Assembly (NCBI GenBank): GCA_001429555.1
Contig: LMSR01000011.1
Coordinates: 311,462-375,461, forward strand
Direction of reading: 5' to 3'
Length of the DNA: 64,000 bases
Source of the DNA: Nocardioides sp. Soil797
GTDB taxonomy: Bacteria > Actinomycetota > Actinomycetes > Propionibacteriales > Nocardioidaceae
Positions within the stretch are counted from its first letter, which is position 1. Each line of letters starts with the position of its first letter. Positions 53,506-61,909 of the stretch are shown here, piece after piece. The notes under the pieces are model-generated. The model was not told the DNA's origin and searched no databases. It was given only the letters and a program-made list of their open reading frames with translations. The position numbers were made by a program, and so were the translations under genes.

Positions 53506-53521
53506 CCGGGTGGACTGAGCG

Positions 53522-54934
53522 TCACGACGAAGAGCGCCAGCCCACCAACCGGGGCGCGAGTGCCCGCAGCGATCCGGTCCGGAGCGCCCCCAGCCACAGC
53601 CCGGCGCCATAGGCGAGGTCGTCGAGGCGGTGGGCGATCACGTAGCGCGGCAGGTCGAGCTCGGGCCGGGTCCGGCGCCAGTCCAGCACACCCTCGACGA
53701 CACCCGCGACCAGCGCCGCCCGGCGTGCACGGCGGGAACCGACCGAGGCCACCGCAACCAGTGGCCAGTAGTGCCGAGTGAGGGCCGAGGCGGTCTGCCA
53801 CGCCGCAGCCACCGACCCTTCGAGAACGATCACCGCGGCTGCCCGCACCGGCCGATCGCTGGCCCCGAGCCGGCGTGCGGCCGACGCCGTCGCCAGTGAG
53901 ACGGCACCCCCGAGCAAAGGCACTGACCAGCGCCGCTGCACCAACAGGGCCAGCGTCACGGCCGCCGTCCACGGGCTCACCACCATGGGAGCAACGGCGC
54001 CCGGGTGCCGCGCACTGAGCGGCGCCGCCGAGGTGCCGTAGAACGCCTTGCGGCCGAGCCAGGCCCTCAACGTCGTGCGATGGTCGTGGCGTACGACGGC
54101 AGCCGGTTCGTATCGCACGGACCACCCGTCGGCGAGCAGGCGCCAGACCAGGTCGACGTCCTCACCGCAGCGCATCGCCTCGTCGAACCCGTCCTCGAGG
54201 GCGTCGACCCTTGCCACGAGAGCGGCACTCGGCAAGTAGGACACCGCGCCGTGCAGGGCCACCAGCGCCGGCCGATCGCCGAGGTCAAGGGACGAGCGTG
54301 CTTGTTCATAGCGCTCAAGCCAGGCGTCGCCCGGCGTCGCGGCCCGGCCCAGCACCCTCGGACCGACCAGTGTCACGGCCGGGTCGTCGAGGTGGCGCCG
54401 CAACGTGGCCAGCCAGCCGGGTTGCGGCACCACATCGGAGTCGCAGAAGGCGACGTACGTCGTACGGACGGCGCGCAGCCCCGTGTTTCTCGCAGCGGCA
54501 GGCCCCTGGTTCTGCTCGTGACGCAGCAGGAGTGCGTCGTGCTCGCCGCAGACCCGTTCGAGGGCAGCCGGGTCGCGTGACCCGTCGTCGACCACGATCA
54601 CCGGAACGCTCGAGGGCAGCGACGCCAGCAGCCGGGCCACCACTTCGGCGCGGTCGTGCGTGGGCACGACGACGGTGACGTCGTCGACAGCCTCGTCGGC
54701 GCGGGCAGGCTCCGGCCACCAGGGGTCCGCCAGGCCACGGCCGAGCAACAGCCTGGCGAGCCTGGCGGCAGCGGGATCGTCACCAACTGGCGCCGGCAGG
54801 TGCCGCACGAGCCGCGCGGCGGGTGCGCTCAGGCGGACCACCCGACCGCCGCCCATCAACGTGCGCCCACCGTCGCACACGTGCACGCGCGGTGAGAGCT
54901 GGAGTCCGAAGTCTGGTGGCGGGAAGGTGCTCAC
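53522..54934 (-). CDS. mftF: Mycofactocin system glycosyltransferase
   Basis: 470 residues from the GTG at 54934, overlapping the mftE stop by 4 bp. Residues 90-320 are a GT2 domain: VVVPTHDRAE, VVDDGSRD, and the CDSDVVPQPGW metal motif. C-terminal hydrophobic segments anchor it to the membrane. MftF adds glucose units to premycofactocin, as shown in mycobacteria. The frame open to 55261 was rejected. Confidence 0.92.
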   Translation of the reverse strand: MSTFPPPDFGLQLSPRVHVCDGGRTLMGGGRVVRLSAPAARLVRHLPAPVGDDPAAARLARLLLGRGLADPWWPEPARADEAVDDVTVVVPTHDRAEVVARLLASLPSSVPVIVVDDGSRDPAALERVCGEHDALLLRHEQNQGPAAARNTGLRAVRTTYVAFCDSDVVPQPGWLATLRRHLDDPAVTLVGPRVLGRAATPGDAWLERYEQARSSLDLGDRPALVALHGAVSYLPSAALVARVDALEDGFDEAMRCGEDVDLVWRLLADGWSVRYEPAAVVRHDHRTTLRAWLGRKAFYGTSAAPLSARHPGAVAPMVVSPWTAAVTLALLVQRRWSVPLLGGAVSLATASAARRLGASDRPVRAAAVIVLEGSVAAAWQTASALTRHYWPLVAVASVGSRRARRAALVAGVVEGVLDWRRTRPELDLPRYVIAHRLDDLAYGAGLWLGALRTGSLRALAPRLVGWRSSS

Positions 54935-55680
54935 GTCTGCACCTCGCGGCGTACGGCGGTCAGTCGGCCCCGGTCGTCGACGTCGATCTCGCTCAGCTCG
55001 GCGACGAGTCGCTGCACCATCTCGGCATGCAGGCGGCGCCCGGCATCCACCGTGGCGGAGGTCGGGTCGCCGAGCACCCCGTTCGATGAGATCGCGCGCA
55101 CCCCTTCGGCGCGAAGCCTCGGCAGCAACGTCATGAGCGGTTCGACGCAACCCGGCTCGAGGCGACGCTGGTCGACAGAGCCCGGTTCGAGCGCGAGGAG
55201 CAGGGACGTCTCGGTGCGGCCTGCGTGAGCATCGGACCCGCGCGCCTGGCAGGTCGTCCATGCGACACCACGACCCTCCTGCCGGAGTTGGGCGACGGCA
55301 CCGGTGATCGCATCGACATTTCCCCCGTGTCCGTTGACGAACACGACACCCTCGGCCCAGCGGCAGGCCGAGCGGGCCAGCTCGACGAGCACGTGCCGCA
55401 GGGCCTCGGTGCCGATCGACACAGTGCCCGGGAAGCCTTCGTGCTCACCGCTGGCGCCGTACGGCAGGGTCGGTGCGACGACGAACCGCTGCGCGGCGCC
55501 GGCCAGGTGACTGGCCGCGTCACGGGTCACCCGCGCCGCGATCAGCGCATCGGTTCCCATCCCGAGGGCCGGGCCGTGCTGTTCGAGCGAGCCGAGCGGC
55601 ACCAGCAACACTGCCGCCGGCTCACCGTCGAGGTCGGTCCAGCGCATCCTGCCGAGCAAAGAGACCTCCGGTCTGGACAT
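54931..55680 (-). CDS. mftE: Mycofactocin precursor peptide peptidase (creatininase family)
   Basis: 249 residues. LEQHGPALGMGTD, FVNGHGGNVD and the Glu of HAGRTETS are the metal ligands of the creatininase fold. MftE cuts the modified MftA to release the C-terminal Val-Tyr-derived unit. The ATG at 55680 lies within the left copy of a 15-bp direct repeat. Confidence 0.93.
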   Translation of the reverse strand: MSRPEVSLLGRMRWTDLDGEPAAVLLVPLGSLEQHGPALGMGTDALIAARVTRDAASHLAGAAQRFVVAPTLPYGASGEHEGFPGTVSIGTEALRHVLVELARSACRWAEGVVFVNGHGGNVDAITGAVAQLRQEGRGVAWTTCQARGSDAHAGRTETSLLLALEPGSVDQRRLEPGCVEPLMTLLPRLRAEGVRAISSNGVLGDPTSATVDAGRRLHAEMVQRLVAELSEIDVDDRGRLTAVRREVQT

Positions 55681-55855
55681 GGGCTCAGCCCAGGTCCCTC
55701 AAACGGGCGCCGTGGCGAGCGCTGTCGAGGACGTGGCCCGGCAAGGCGAAGGAGGGAGCCGTGGCGGAGCCACGGCGACTGACGACAACGCAGTCCGGGG
55801 TGCGTTCTGGGCTGCGCGCAGCTGGCGACTGCCGTTTGAGGGACATGGGCTCAGC
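55675..55855. mobile_element. Small inverted-repeat element with 15-bp target duplication (copy B)
   Basis: GGACATGGGCTCAGC occurs at 55675-55689 and 55841-55855. Between the copies, 13-bp inverted repeats (55694-55706 and 55832-55844) are perfect, and the core at 55752-55791 matches the 12271-12310 core at 38 of 40 positions. No ORF of note. Removing one direct repeat plus the element puts the mftE start 4 nt after the mftC stop, which looks like the ancestral junction. Confidence 0.7.
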
Positions 55856-57098
55856 TGGTTTCCCAGGGCCGGCCAGTCACCAGTGGGCTCTCGTCGCAGG
55901 CACTCGCCGGACGACCCCTGGTGCCCGATGCCGTGCGTGTCGGGCTGAGCACCAGCGGCACAGGGGCATTGCGCACCGTGCCCGTGTGCGAGTGGTCCTG
56001 ACTGGAGTCGGGTGCCTCACCGCGTTCGAGGAACTCGGCGTTGCCCTTCACACACTCCGGGTCAGGGCCGTCGAGCGGCAGGCCGGTGAAGAACTTCGCC
56101 GCCATGCATCCACCGCGGCACGAGTCGAAGGCCGAGCACTTCGTGCAGGCGCCACCGGTCTGCGGATTCCGCAGGTCGAGGAAGAGGTCAGAGGTCTTCC
56201 AGACGGTGTCGAAGCCGCCCTCGCTGCGCACGTTTCCGGCCTTGAACGTGTCATGGATCGCGAACGGGCACGCATAGACGTCGCCGACCGGGTCGACCAG
56301 ACAGACCACGCGTCCGGCACCGCACAGGTTCAGACCGGGCAGCGCCTCGCCGTACGCCGAGAGGTGGAAGAACGAGTCTCCGGTCAGCACCTTGTCACCG
56401 TTGGCGATCAGCCAGTCGTACAGCTCGCGCTGCTGCTCGGGCAACGGGTGCAGGTCGTCCCACACGTCAGCACCGCGTCCAGAGGGACGCAGCCGCGTGA
56501 GCCTCAGCTGGGCGCCGTACTTGTCGGCGATCGCCTTGAACTCGTCGAGCTGCGGGATGTTGTGGCGGGTACACACCACGGAGATCTTGAAGTCCTTCAT
56601 GCCGGCGTTCTGCATGTTGGTCATCGCGCGCATGGCGGCGTCGTACGTGCCGGCACCGCGCACCGCGTCGTTGACCTCGGCGGTGGCACCGTCGAGAGAG
56701 ATCTGCACGTCGACGTAGTCGGTCGCCGCCAGCTTCGCGGCGCGCTCCTCGTTGATGCGGAAGCCGTTGGTCGAGAACTTCACGCCGACGTGGTGGTCGA
56801 CGGCGTAGTCGAGCAGCTCCCAGAAGTCGGGGCGCACTGTGGGCTCTCCCCCGCCGATGTTGATGTAGAAGATCTGCATGCGCTCGAACTCGTCGATCAG
56901 TGCCTTGCACTCCTCGGTGGAGAGCTCGTCGGGGTCGCGTCGACCAGACGATGACAGGCAGTGCAGGCAGGCCAGGTTGCAGGCGTAGGTCAGCTCCCAG
57001 GTCAGGCAGATCGGCGCATCGAGGCCGTATTCGAACTGATCGACCAGTCGTCCGCCCTCGGGCCGGTCGGTGAAGGGTCGTTCCTGCAGTGCGGTCAT
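55851..57098 (-). CDS. mftC: Mycofactocin radical SAM maturase
   Basis: 415 residues from the ATG at 57098, overlapping the mftB stop by 4 bp. Cys40, Cys44 and Cys47 (CNLACLHC) bind the SAM [4Fe-4S] cluster; GGGEPT follows; the C-terminal SPASM domain has CGAGRVVC, YACPF and CTKCSAFDSCRGGC. It decarboxylates and cyclises the MftA C-terminus. The last 30 residues are non-conserved. The stop lies in the right repeat of the inserted element. Confidence 0.95.
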   Translation of the reverse strand: MTALQERPFTDRPEGGRLVDQFEYGLDAPICLTWELTYACNLACLHCLSSSGRRDPDELSTEECKALIDEFERMQIFYINIGGGEPTVRPDFWELLDYAVDHHVGVKFSTNGFRINEERAAKLAATDYVDVQISLDGATAEVNDAVRGAGTYDAAMRAMTNMQNAGMKDFKISVVCTRHNIPQLDEFKAIADKYGAQLRLTRLRPSGRGADVWDDLHPLPEQQRELYDWLIANGDKVLTGDSFFHLSAYGEALPGLNLCGAGRVVCLVDPVGDVYACPFAIHDTFKAGNVRSEGGFDTVWKTSDLFLDLRNPQTGGACTKCSAFDSCRGGCMAAKFFTGLPLDGPDPECVKGNAEFLERGEAPDSSQDHSHTGTVRNAPVPLVLSPTRTASGTRGRPASACDESPLVTGRPWETS

Positions 57099-57388
57099 GC
57101 GGCACGCTCCTGGATCAGCCCGCCGGCGGCAAGACTCTGCAACGCGGCGAGGTAGGTGGGACGCTCTGCGTCGGTGACCGAGGCGGCATCGAGTGCCGCA
57201 CCCACCGACGGACAACCGGACAACGCGTGTACGACGGCCACCAGGGCCGGCGACTTGAGGAAACTGAGCCGGCGCGTGTGGAAGTCGTAGGCCAGCGCGC
57301 CGAACGGCTCGGGACGCAACTCCACCGAGCCGCTCAGCTGCCAGGCACCCTCCTCTCGGACTGCGAGCGGGGTGGTGAGCATCGACAT
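57095..57388 (-). CDS. mftB: Mycofactocin precursor-binding protein
   Basis: 97 residues; its ATG shares the last base of the mftA stop. It is a PqqD-like RRE chaperone (DFHTRRLSFLKSPAL) that presents MftA to MftC. Confidence 0.9.
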   Translation of the reverse strand: MSMLTTPLAVREEGAWQLSGSVELRPEPFGALAYDFHTRRLSFLKSPALVAVVHALSGCPSVGAALDAASVTDAERPTYLAALQSLAAGGLIQERAA

Positions 57389-57492
57389 CAGTAGACGCCG
57401 CACATGCCGTCGATCGAGATCTCCTCGACGAGATCCTCGGCAAGCTGGCCGTCGGTGGTCTGCTCGGTCTGGTCGGGTCCGGACTGGGTCAT
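57388..57492 (-). CDS. mftA: Mycofactocin precursor peptide
   Basis: 34 residues, too short for usual gene finders. The C-terminus IDGMCGVY is the invariant MftA ending; its Val-Tyr becomes the cofactor. AAGGAGG precedes the ATG at 57492. First gene of the minus-strand mft operon. Confidence 0.95.
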   Translation of the reverse strand: MTQSGPDQTEQTTDGQLAEDLVEEISIDGMCGVY

Positions 57493-57590
57493 GGTGACCT
57501 CCTTGCTCGGGTCGCACGAGGCGACCGGGGGTGGGCGATTTCCACGCTACGAAGCGCGCTGTTCCTGCACACCCCTCACCGCGACGGTGA

Positions 57591-57612
57591 CACCTGTCGG
57601 AACGGACAGGTG
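57591..57612. promoter_or_regulatory. CACCTGTC-N6-GACAGGTG inverted repeat in the mftA-mno promoter
   Basis: The 8-nt arms are perfect. It lies in the 220-bp gap between divergent mftA and mno, where one operator could control cofactor and enzyme together. The binding protein is unknown; the GAF regulator at 52157 is a candidate. Confidence 0.6.
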
Positions 57613-57672
57613 CCCCCCTCCCCCCGAGGGCGGTTTCGCGATCCTCGCCTGTTCGCGGCCTCCTGACGGACC

Positions 57673-57678
57673 TAGCGT
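57673..57678 (+). promoter_or_regulatory. Probable -10 box for mno
   Basis: TAGCGT with 34 nt to the ATG, leaving room for a leader with the GGAGG site. Confidence 0.45.
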
Positions 57679-57712
57679 CCAGGGCATCCACACCGAATCC
57701 GGAGGTTTTCCG

Positions 57713-59005
57713 ATGCAAGTTGACGAGTTGCTCAAGCCGTTCCCGATCAAGGAGTTCCACCCGTTCCCACGGGCACTCATGGGTCCCGGTGCACACGAGA
57801 TGATCGGGCCTGAGGCCCTCAAGCTCGGCTTCCGCAAGACGCTGGTGATGACCTCCGGCCTGCGCGGCACCGACATCGTGCACAAGATCGTGGAGTCGAT
57901 GAAGTACCACGGCCTCGAGGTCGTGCTCTACGACAAGGTGGAGTCCAACCCCAAGGACTACAACACCATGGACGCGGTGAAGCTCTACCAGGAGAACGCC
58001 TGCGACTCGTTCGTCTCCATCGGTGGCGGCTCCTCGCACGACGCCTGCAAGGGCGCCCGCATCTCGGTGGCCCACGACGGCCGCAACGTCAACGAGTTCG
58101 AGGGCTTCAACATGTCCGAGAACCCGAAGAACCCGCCGCACATCGCGGTCTCGACCACGGCCGGCACCGGCTCCGAGACCTCGTGGGCCTACGTCATCAC
58201 CGACACCACGACCGACCCGGACAACCCGCACAAATACGTCGCCTTCGACGACGCGTCGGTGGCCACCCTGGCGATCGACGACCCGGTGCTCTACTTCGAC
58301 TGCCCCGTCGACTACACGGCGCAGTGCGGGTTCGACGTACTGGCGCATGCCTCTGAGCCCTACGTGTCGCGGATCAACTTCGAGCCCTCCCTGGGCAACG
58401 CGATCCGGGCCATCAAGCTGACCTCGGAGAACCTGCGCGAAGCAGTCTGGAACGGCCAGGACCTGAAGGGACGCGAGGGCATGATGTACGCCCAGTACAT
58501 CGCCGCCCAGGCGTTCAACTCCGGCGGCCTCGGCATCATCCACTCCACGTCGCACGCCGTGTCCGCGTTCTACGACACCCACCACGGGCTCAACAACGCG
58601 ATCGCGTTGCCCCGGGTGTGGGCGTTCAACATGCCCGCGGCGTACGGCCGGTTCGCCGACATCGCGGAGGCGATGGGCATCGACACCCACGGCATGACCA
58701 AGCCGCAGGCCGCCGACGCTGCCCTCGCCGCGTCCATCCGCCTGCTCCGCGACGTCGGCATCCCCGAGAAGTTCACCGACATCACGCAGGACAGCTACTC
58801 CAAGAACCGACTCGGCACCGGCCCGACGAAGTACTACGAGAACGCATCAGTGATCAAGGGCGACGACGAGGACGTGGACCGCATCACCAACCACGTGCTC
58901 GGAGACGCCTGCACGCCCGGCAATGCCAAGGAGTGCACGTTCGAGACCGTGCGCCCCGTGATCGAACACTGCATGAACGGCGATCTGGACGACCTGATCA
59001 GCTGA
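57713..59005 (+). CDS. mno: NDMA-dependent alcohol (methanol-type) dehydrogenase
   Basis: 430 residues from the ATG at 57713 with GGAGG upstream. It is an iron-type alcohol dehydrogenase: GGGSSHDACKG (nucleotide loop), STTAGTGSETS, and metal ligands in GFDVLAHASE, HSTSHAVSAFYDTHHG. The length and sequence match the actinobacterial Mno/Mdo group, which hold NAD tightly and use mycofactocin as electron acceptor. Oxidises methanol or other primary alcohols. Confidence 0.92.
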   Translation: MQVDELLKPFPIKEFHPFPRALMGPGAHEMIGPEALKLGFRKTLVMTSGLRGTDIVHKIVESMKYHGLEVVLYDKVESNPKDYNTMDAVKLYQENACDSFVSIGGGSSHDACKGARISVAHDGRNVNEFEGFNMSENPKNPPHIAVSTTAGTGSETSWAYVITDTTTDPDNPHKYVAFDDASVATLAIDDPVLYFDCPVDYTAQCGFDVLAHASEPYVSRINFEPSLGNAIRAIKLTSENLREAVWNGQDLKGREGMMYAQYIAAQAFNSGGLGIIHSTSHAVSAFYDTHHGLNNAIALPRVWAFNMPAAYGRFADIAEAMGIDTHGMTKPQAADAALAASIRLLRDVGIPEKFTDITQDSYSKNRLGTGPTKYYENASVIKGDDEDVDRITNHVLGDACTPGNAKECTFETVRPVIEHCMNGDLDDLIS

Positions 59006-59011
59006 CCAGCC

Positions 59012-59050
59012 CCGGTCCGGTCGTCGGCTTCGCACCGACGGCCGGACCGG
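59012..59050 (+). terminator. Hairpin between mno and moxR
   Basis: Arms of about 16 nt pair with one G-T mismatch and are followed by TTT. It would lower transcription into the accessory genes relative to mno. Confidence 0.6.
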
Positions 59051-59079
59051 TTTCCACCCCTGCTAGCCAAGGAGAGAAC

Positions 59080-60267
59080 GTGACCACGCTGCCCGAATCG
59101 GCCCCCGCCTTCATCGACGTCGAGGAAGCCAGGCAGCGCTTGGCCGACCACGGATACCTCTCCGACGACCGGCTCGCCACCACCGTCTTCCTCCAGACCC
59201 GCCTGGACAAGCCCGTCCTGCTCGAAGGCCCGGCAGGTGTCGGCAAGACCCAGTTGGCGAAGAGCCTGGCCGAGGCCACCGGCCGGCGCCTGCTCCGCCT
59301 CCAGTGCTACGAGGGTCAGGACGAGACCAAGGCGCTCTACGAGTGGGACTACGGCAAGCAGCTCCTCTACACCCAGATCCTGCGCGAGAAGCTCGGCTCG
59401 ATCGTTGAGGACGCGGTCGACCTCAACGAATCCATCGAACGCATCGCCAAGCAGGACTCGGTGTTCTTCTCCGAACGGTTCCTCGCCGCTCGTCCACTGC
59501 TCGAGGCCATCGACTCCGACGAGCCGGTCGTGCTGCTCATCGACGAGGTGGACCGCGCCGACGAGGCACTCGAGGCGGTGCTCCTCGAGCTGCTCTCCGA
59601 GTTCCAGATCTCCATCCCCGAGATCGGCACGATCTCCGCCAAGCACCTGCCGTACGTCGTACTCACCTCGAACAACACCCGCGACCTGTCGGCTGCCCTG
59701 AAGCGGCGCTGCCTGCATCTCTTCCTCGACTACCCCGACGCCGAGCGCGAGCTCGAGATCATCAGGTCGAAGGACACCGGGCTGTCCGAGGCCCTGGCCG
59801 GACGGCTGGTCGAGATCGTGCGTGACCTGCGCACCCTCGACCTGCGCAAGGCGCCGAGCATCTCCGAGACCATCGACTGGGCCCGCACGCTGGCCGTGCT
59901 CGGGGTCGAGGAGCTGACCTCCGACGTGCTCTCCAGCACCCTGAACGTGGTGGTGAAGTACGAACGCGACCTGAAGAAGGCGCTGGACGCCATCCCCCGC
60001 ATGGTCGACCCGAACGCGACTGTGCCCGACGGTCTGCACGGCCACGGTCACGGCCACGGGCACGGCCACGGCCACGGCCACGACACCCTCGAGCCGCGCG
60101 ACGACAGCGGTGACGTCGACGGAAAGGCCGTTCGACTGGCCAAGGACAGCCCCGGCCGCCATGACGACGGCTACTACGGCGGTGAGGGCGGCACGAAGCC
60201 CACGCCCAAGTCGGTTCCGGCCGGCCAGGGCAGCAGGTCCTTCTCGGCGCGCAAGCGCCCGGTCTAG
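59080..60267 (+). CDS. MoxR-type AAA+ ATPase with His/Gly-rich segment
   Basis: 395 residues from a GTG with AAGGAGAG upstream. Walker A GPAGVGKT, Walker B VVLLIDEVDRAD, sensor TSNNTRDLS. Residues 311-328 are an alternating His-Gly run of eight His, a likely Ni, Zn or Fe/Cu-binding segment. MoxR ATPases work with VWA proteins to insert metals or mature enzymes; here the probable client is Mno. Confidence 0.9.
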   Translation: MTTLPESAPAFIDVEEARQRLADHGYLSDDRLATTVFLQTRLDKPVLLEGPAGVGKTQLAKSLAEATGRRLLRLQCYEGQDETKALYEWDYGKQLLYTQILREKLGSIVEDAVDLNESIERIAKQDSVFFSERFLAARPLLEAIDSDEPVVLLIDEVDRADEALEAVLLELLSEFQISIPEIGTISAKHLPYVVLTSNNTRDLSAALKRRCLHLFLDYPDAERELEIIRSKDTGLSEALAGRLVEIVRDLRTLDLRKAPSISETIDWARTLAVLGVEELTSDVLSSTLNVVVKYERDLKKALDAIPRMVDPNATVPDGLHGHGHGHGHGHGHGHDTLEPRDDSGDVDGKAVRLAKDSPGRHDDGYYGGEGGTKPTPKSVPAGQGSRSFSARKRPV

Positions 60268-60276
60268 GCCGGCGAC

Positions 60277-61800
60277 ATGGAAGGCGCAGTCCACCGCTTC
60301 ATCCGGCTGCTGCGGTTGCACGGAGTGAGGGTGAGTACAGCGGAAGTCATCGACGCCATGCACGCGGTGGCCCAGCCGAGTGTGCTCGACGAGCGTGAGG
60401 TGCTACGCGCCGCCCTGGCGGTCAGCCTGATCAAGGACCGCCGCGACCTCGAGGTCTTCGAGCGCGTCTTCGACCGGTTCTTCGGGTTGCGCGCGGTCGT
60501 CGAGGAGCAGGACGACGAGCACTCGCACACCCACGACGACCTGAGCGACGACGGCGAGCTGACCGACTTCACCCTGTCGGAGGAGCCCGGCGACATTCCC
60601 GAGGACGGCCACTCGCACGGCAAGCCTGACGACATCAAGGAGTTCTTCAAGCCCGAGGACATGGCCCAGCAGTACAACCTCCACCAGGAGGCGAACAAGA
60701 TCGACATCGCCGCGCTCACCGACGAGATCGTGCTCTCCAACGACACCCAGGACAGCATGGGTGAGGCAGCACGGGTGCAGCTGTCGACGCACCGCATGCA
60801 CAACCCCGGCAACCCCGGCGACCTGATTCGCAGCCCCGGGATGGAGCTCGCCACCGAGCTCACCGTGGCCGAGGAGATGGCACTGCTGAGCTGGCTCGAA
60901 GAGCGCATGCCAGAGGACACCTTCGTCGACGACGGAGACATCGACGATCTGCGCAAGGCACTGGCACCGTGGCTGGCGAGCCTGCCCGAACGCATCCGCG
61001 ACCACCTCGAGCAGCTGATGCAGACCGAGGTCGAGATCGAGATGCGCGAGCTGCAGGCGGCCCAGGCCGAGACCGTCGACGAACACGACCGGGCCGATCT
61101 CGAGGAGTCGCTGCGGCGCCTGCTGGGCAGCCTGCACGGGGCGCCCCGCCCACGTCGTACGACGGCAGCACGCGGCGTGGTCGACGGGCGGCGCACGATG
61201 CGCAGCAACATGAAGTACGACGGCGTCCCGTTCCGCCCGGTCACGGTCGCCAAGGCCCATGACCGGCCCAGGTTGCTGGTGCTGTGCGACGTCTCCCTGT
61301 CGGTGCGCTCGACCGCACGCTTCACCCTGCACCTCGTGCACAGCCTTCAGTCGGTGGCCTCGTCGGTGCGCACGTTCGCCTTCGTCAAGGACGCGGTCGA
61401 GATCACCGACCTCTTCTCCGAGCACCGCATCGAGGACGCCCTCTCACTGGTGATGGCCGGGCTGCCGGCCGGTGGGATTCTCGATGTCGACGCAGACTCC
61501 GACTACGGATCGGCCTTCGAGCAGTTCCTCGACCAGTACGGATCAGCGGTCAACCGACGGACGACGGTCATCGTGCTCGGCGACGGACGCGGCAACGGCA
61601 AGGACCCCGGGCTCGAGGCATTCGAGGAGATCTCACGACGGGCACGATCCACCATCTGGTTGACCCCGGAGCCCAGCTACTCCTGGGGACTCGGCGGCTG
61701 CGACCTGCCGTCGTACGCGGAGTTCTGTCAGAAGGTGCAGGTCGTGCGGAACCTGCGCGGGCTCGATGAGGTCACCACCTCGCTGAAAGTGACGACATGA
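60277..61800 (+). CDS. VWA (CoxE-like) protein
   Basis: 507 residues. C-terminal VWA domain with the MIDAS motif CDVSLSVRS (DxSxS). The N-terminal half is acidic with His clusters (HSHTHDD and HSHGKPDD) that recall the His run in the MoxR partner. It acts with MoxR in enzyme maturation. Confidence 0.9.
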   Translation: MEGAVHRFIRLLRLHGVRVSTAEVIDAMHAVAQPSVLDEREVLRAALAVSLIKDRRDLEVFERVFDRFFGLRAVVEEQDDEHSHTHDDLSDDGELTDFTLSEEPGDIPEDGHSHGKPDDIKEFFKPEDMAQQYNLHQEANKIDIAALTDEIVLSNDTQDSMGEAARVQLSTHRMHNPGNPGDLIRSPGMELATELTVAEEMALLSWLEERMPEDTFVDDGDIDDLRKALAPWLASLPERIRDHLEQLMQTEVEIEMRELQAAQAETVDEHDRADLEESLRRLLGSLHGAPRPRRTTAARGVVDGRRTMRSNMKYDGVPFRPVTVAKAHDRPRLLVLCDVSLSVRSTARFTLHLVHSLQSVASSVRTFAFVKDAVEITDLFSEHRIEDALSLVMAGLPAGGILDVDADSDYGSAFEQFLDQYGSAVNRRTTVIVLGDGRGNGKDPGLEAFEEISRRARSTIWLTPEPSYSWGLGGCDLPSYAEFCQKVQVVRNLRGLDEVTTSLKVTT

Positions 61801-61853
61801 GCACCCCGGACGAGTCCTGGCTGCGATGGGGTTTGCCCAGGGATCCCGCATGA
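61797..61853 (+). CDS. Tiny ORF coupled to VWA stop
   Basis: MSTPDESWLRWGLPRDPA, 18 residues. Its ATG overlaps the VWA stop by 4 bp and its stop overlaps the next tiny ORF by 4 bp. It may serve only for translational coupling. Confidence 0.35.
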   Translation: MSTPDESWLRWGLPRDPA

Positions 61854-61909
61854 ACGCCCCGGCCTCGTCTCCGTCCACGTCCTCGTCCTCGTCGGGTGTC
61901 GCCCCATGA
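61850..61909 (+). CDS. Tiny Ser-rich ORF coupled to mftM
   Basis: 19 residues, mainly Ser, Pro and Ala (MNAPASSPSTSSSSSGVAP). It overlaps the ORF before it and the mftM start by 4 bp each, forming a chain of ATGA junctions. No ribosome site lies before mftM otherwise. Confidence 0.35.
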   Translation: MNAPASSPSTSSSSSGVAP

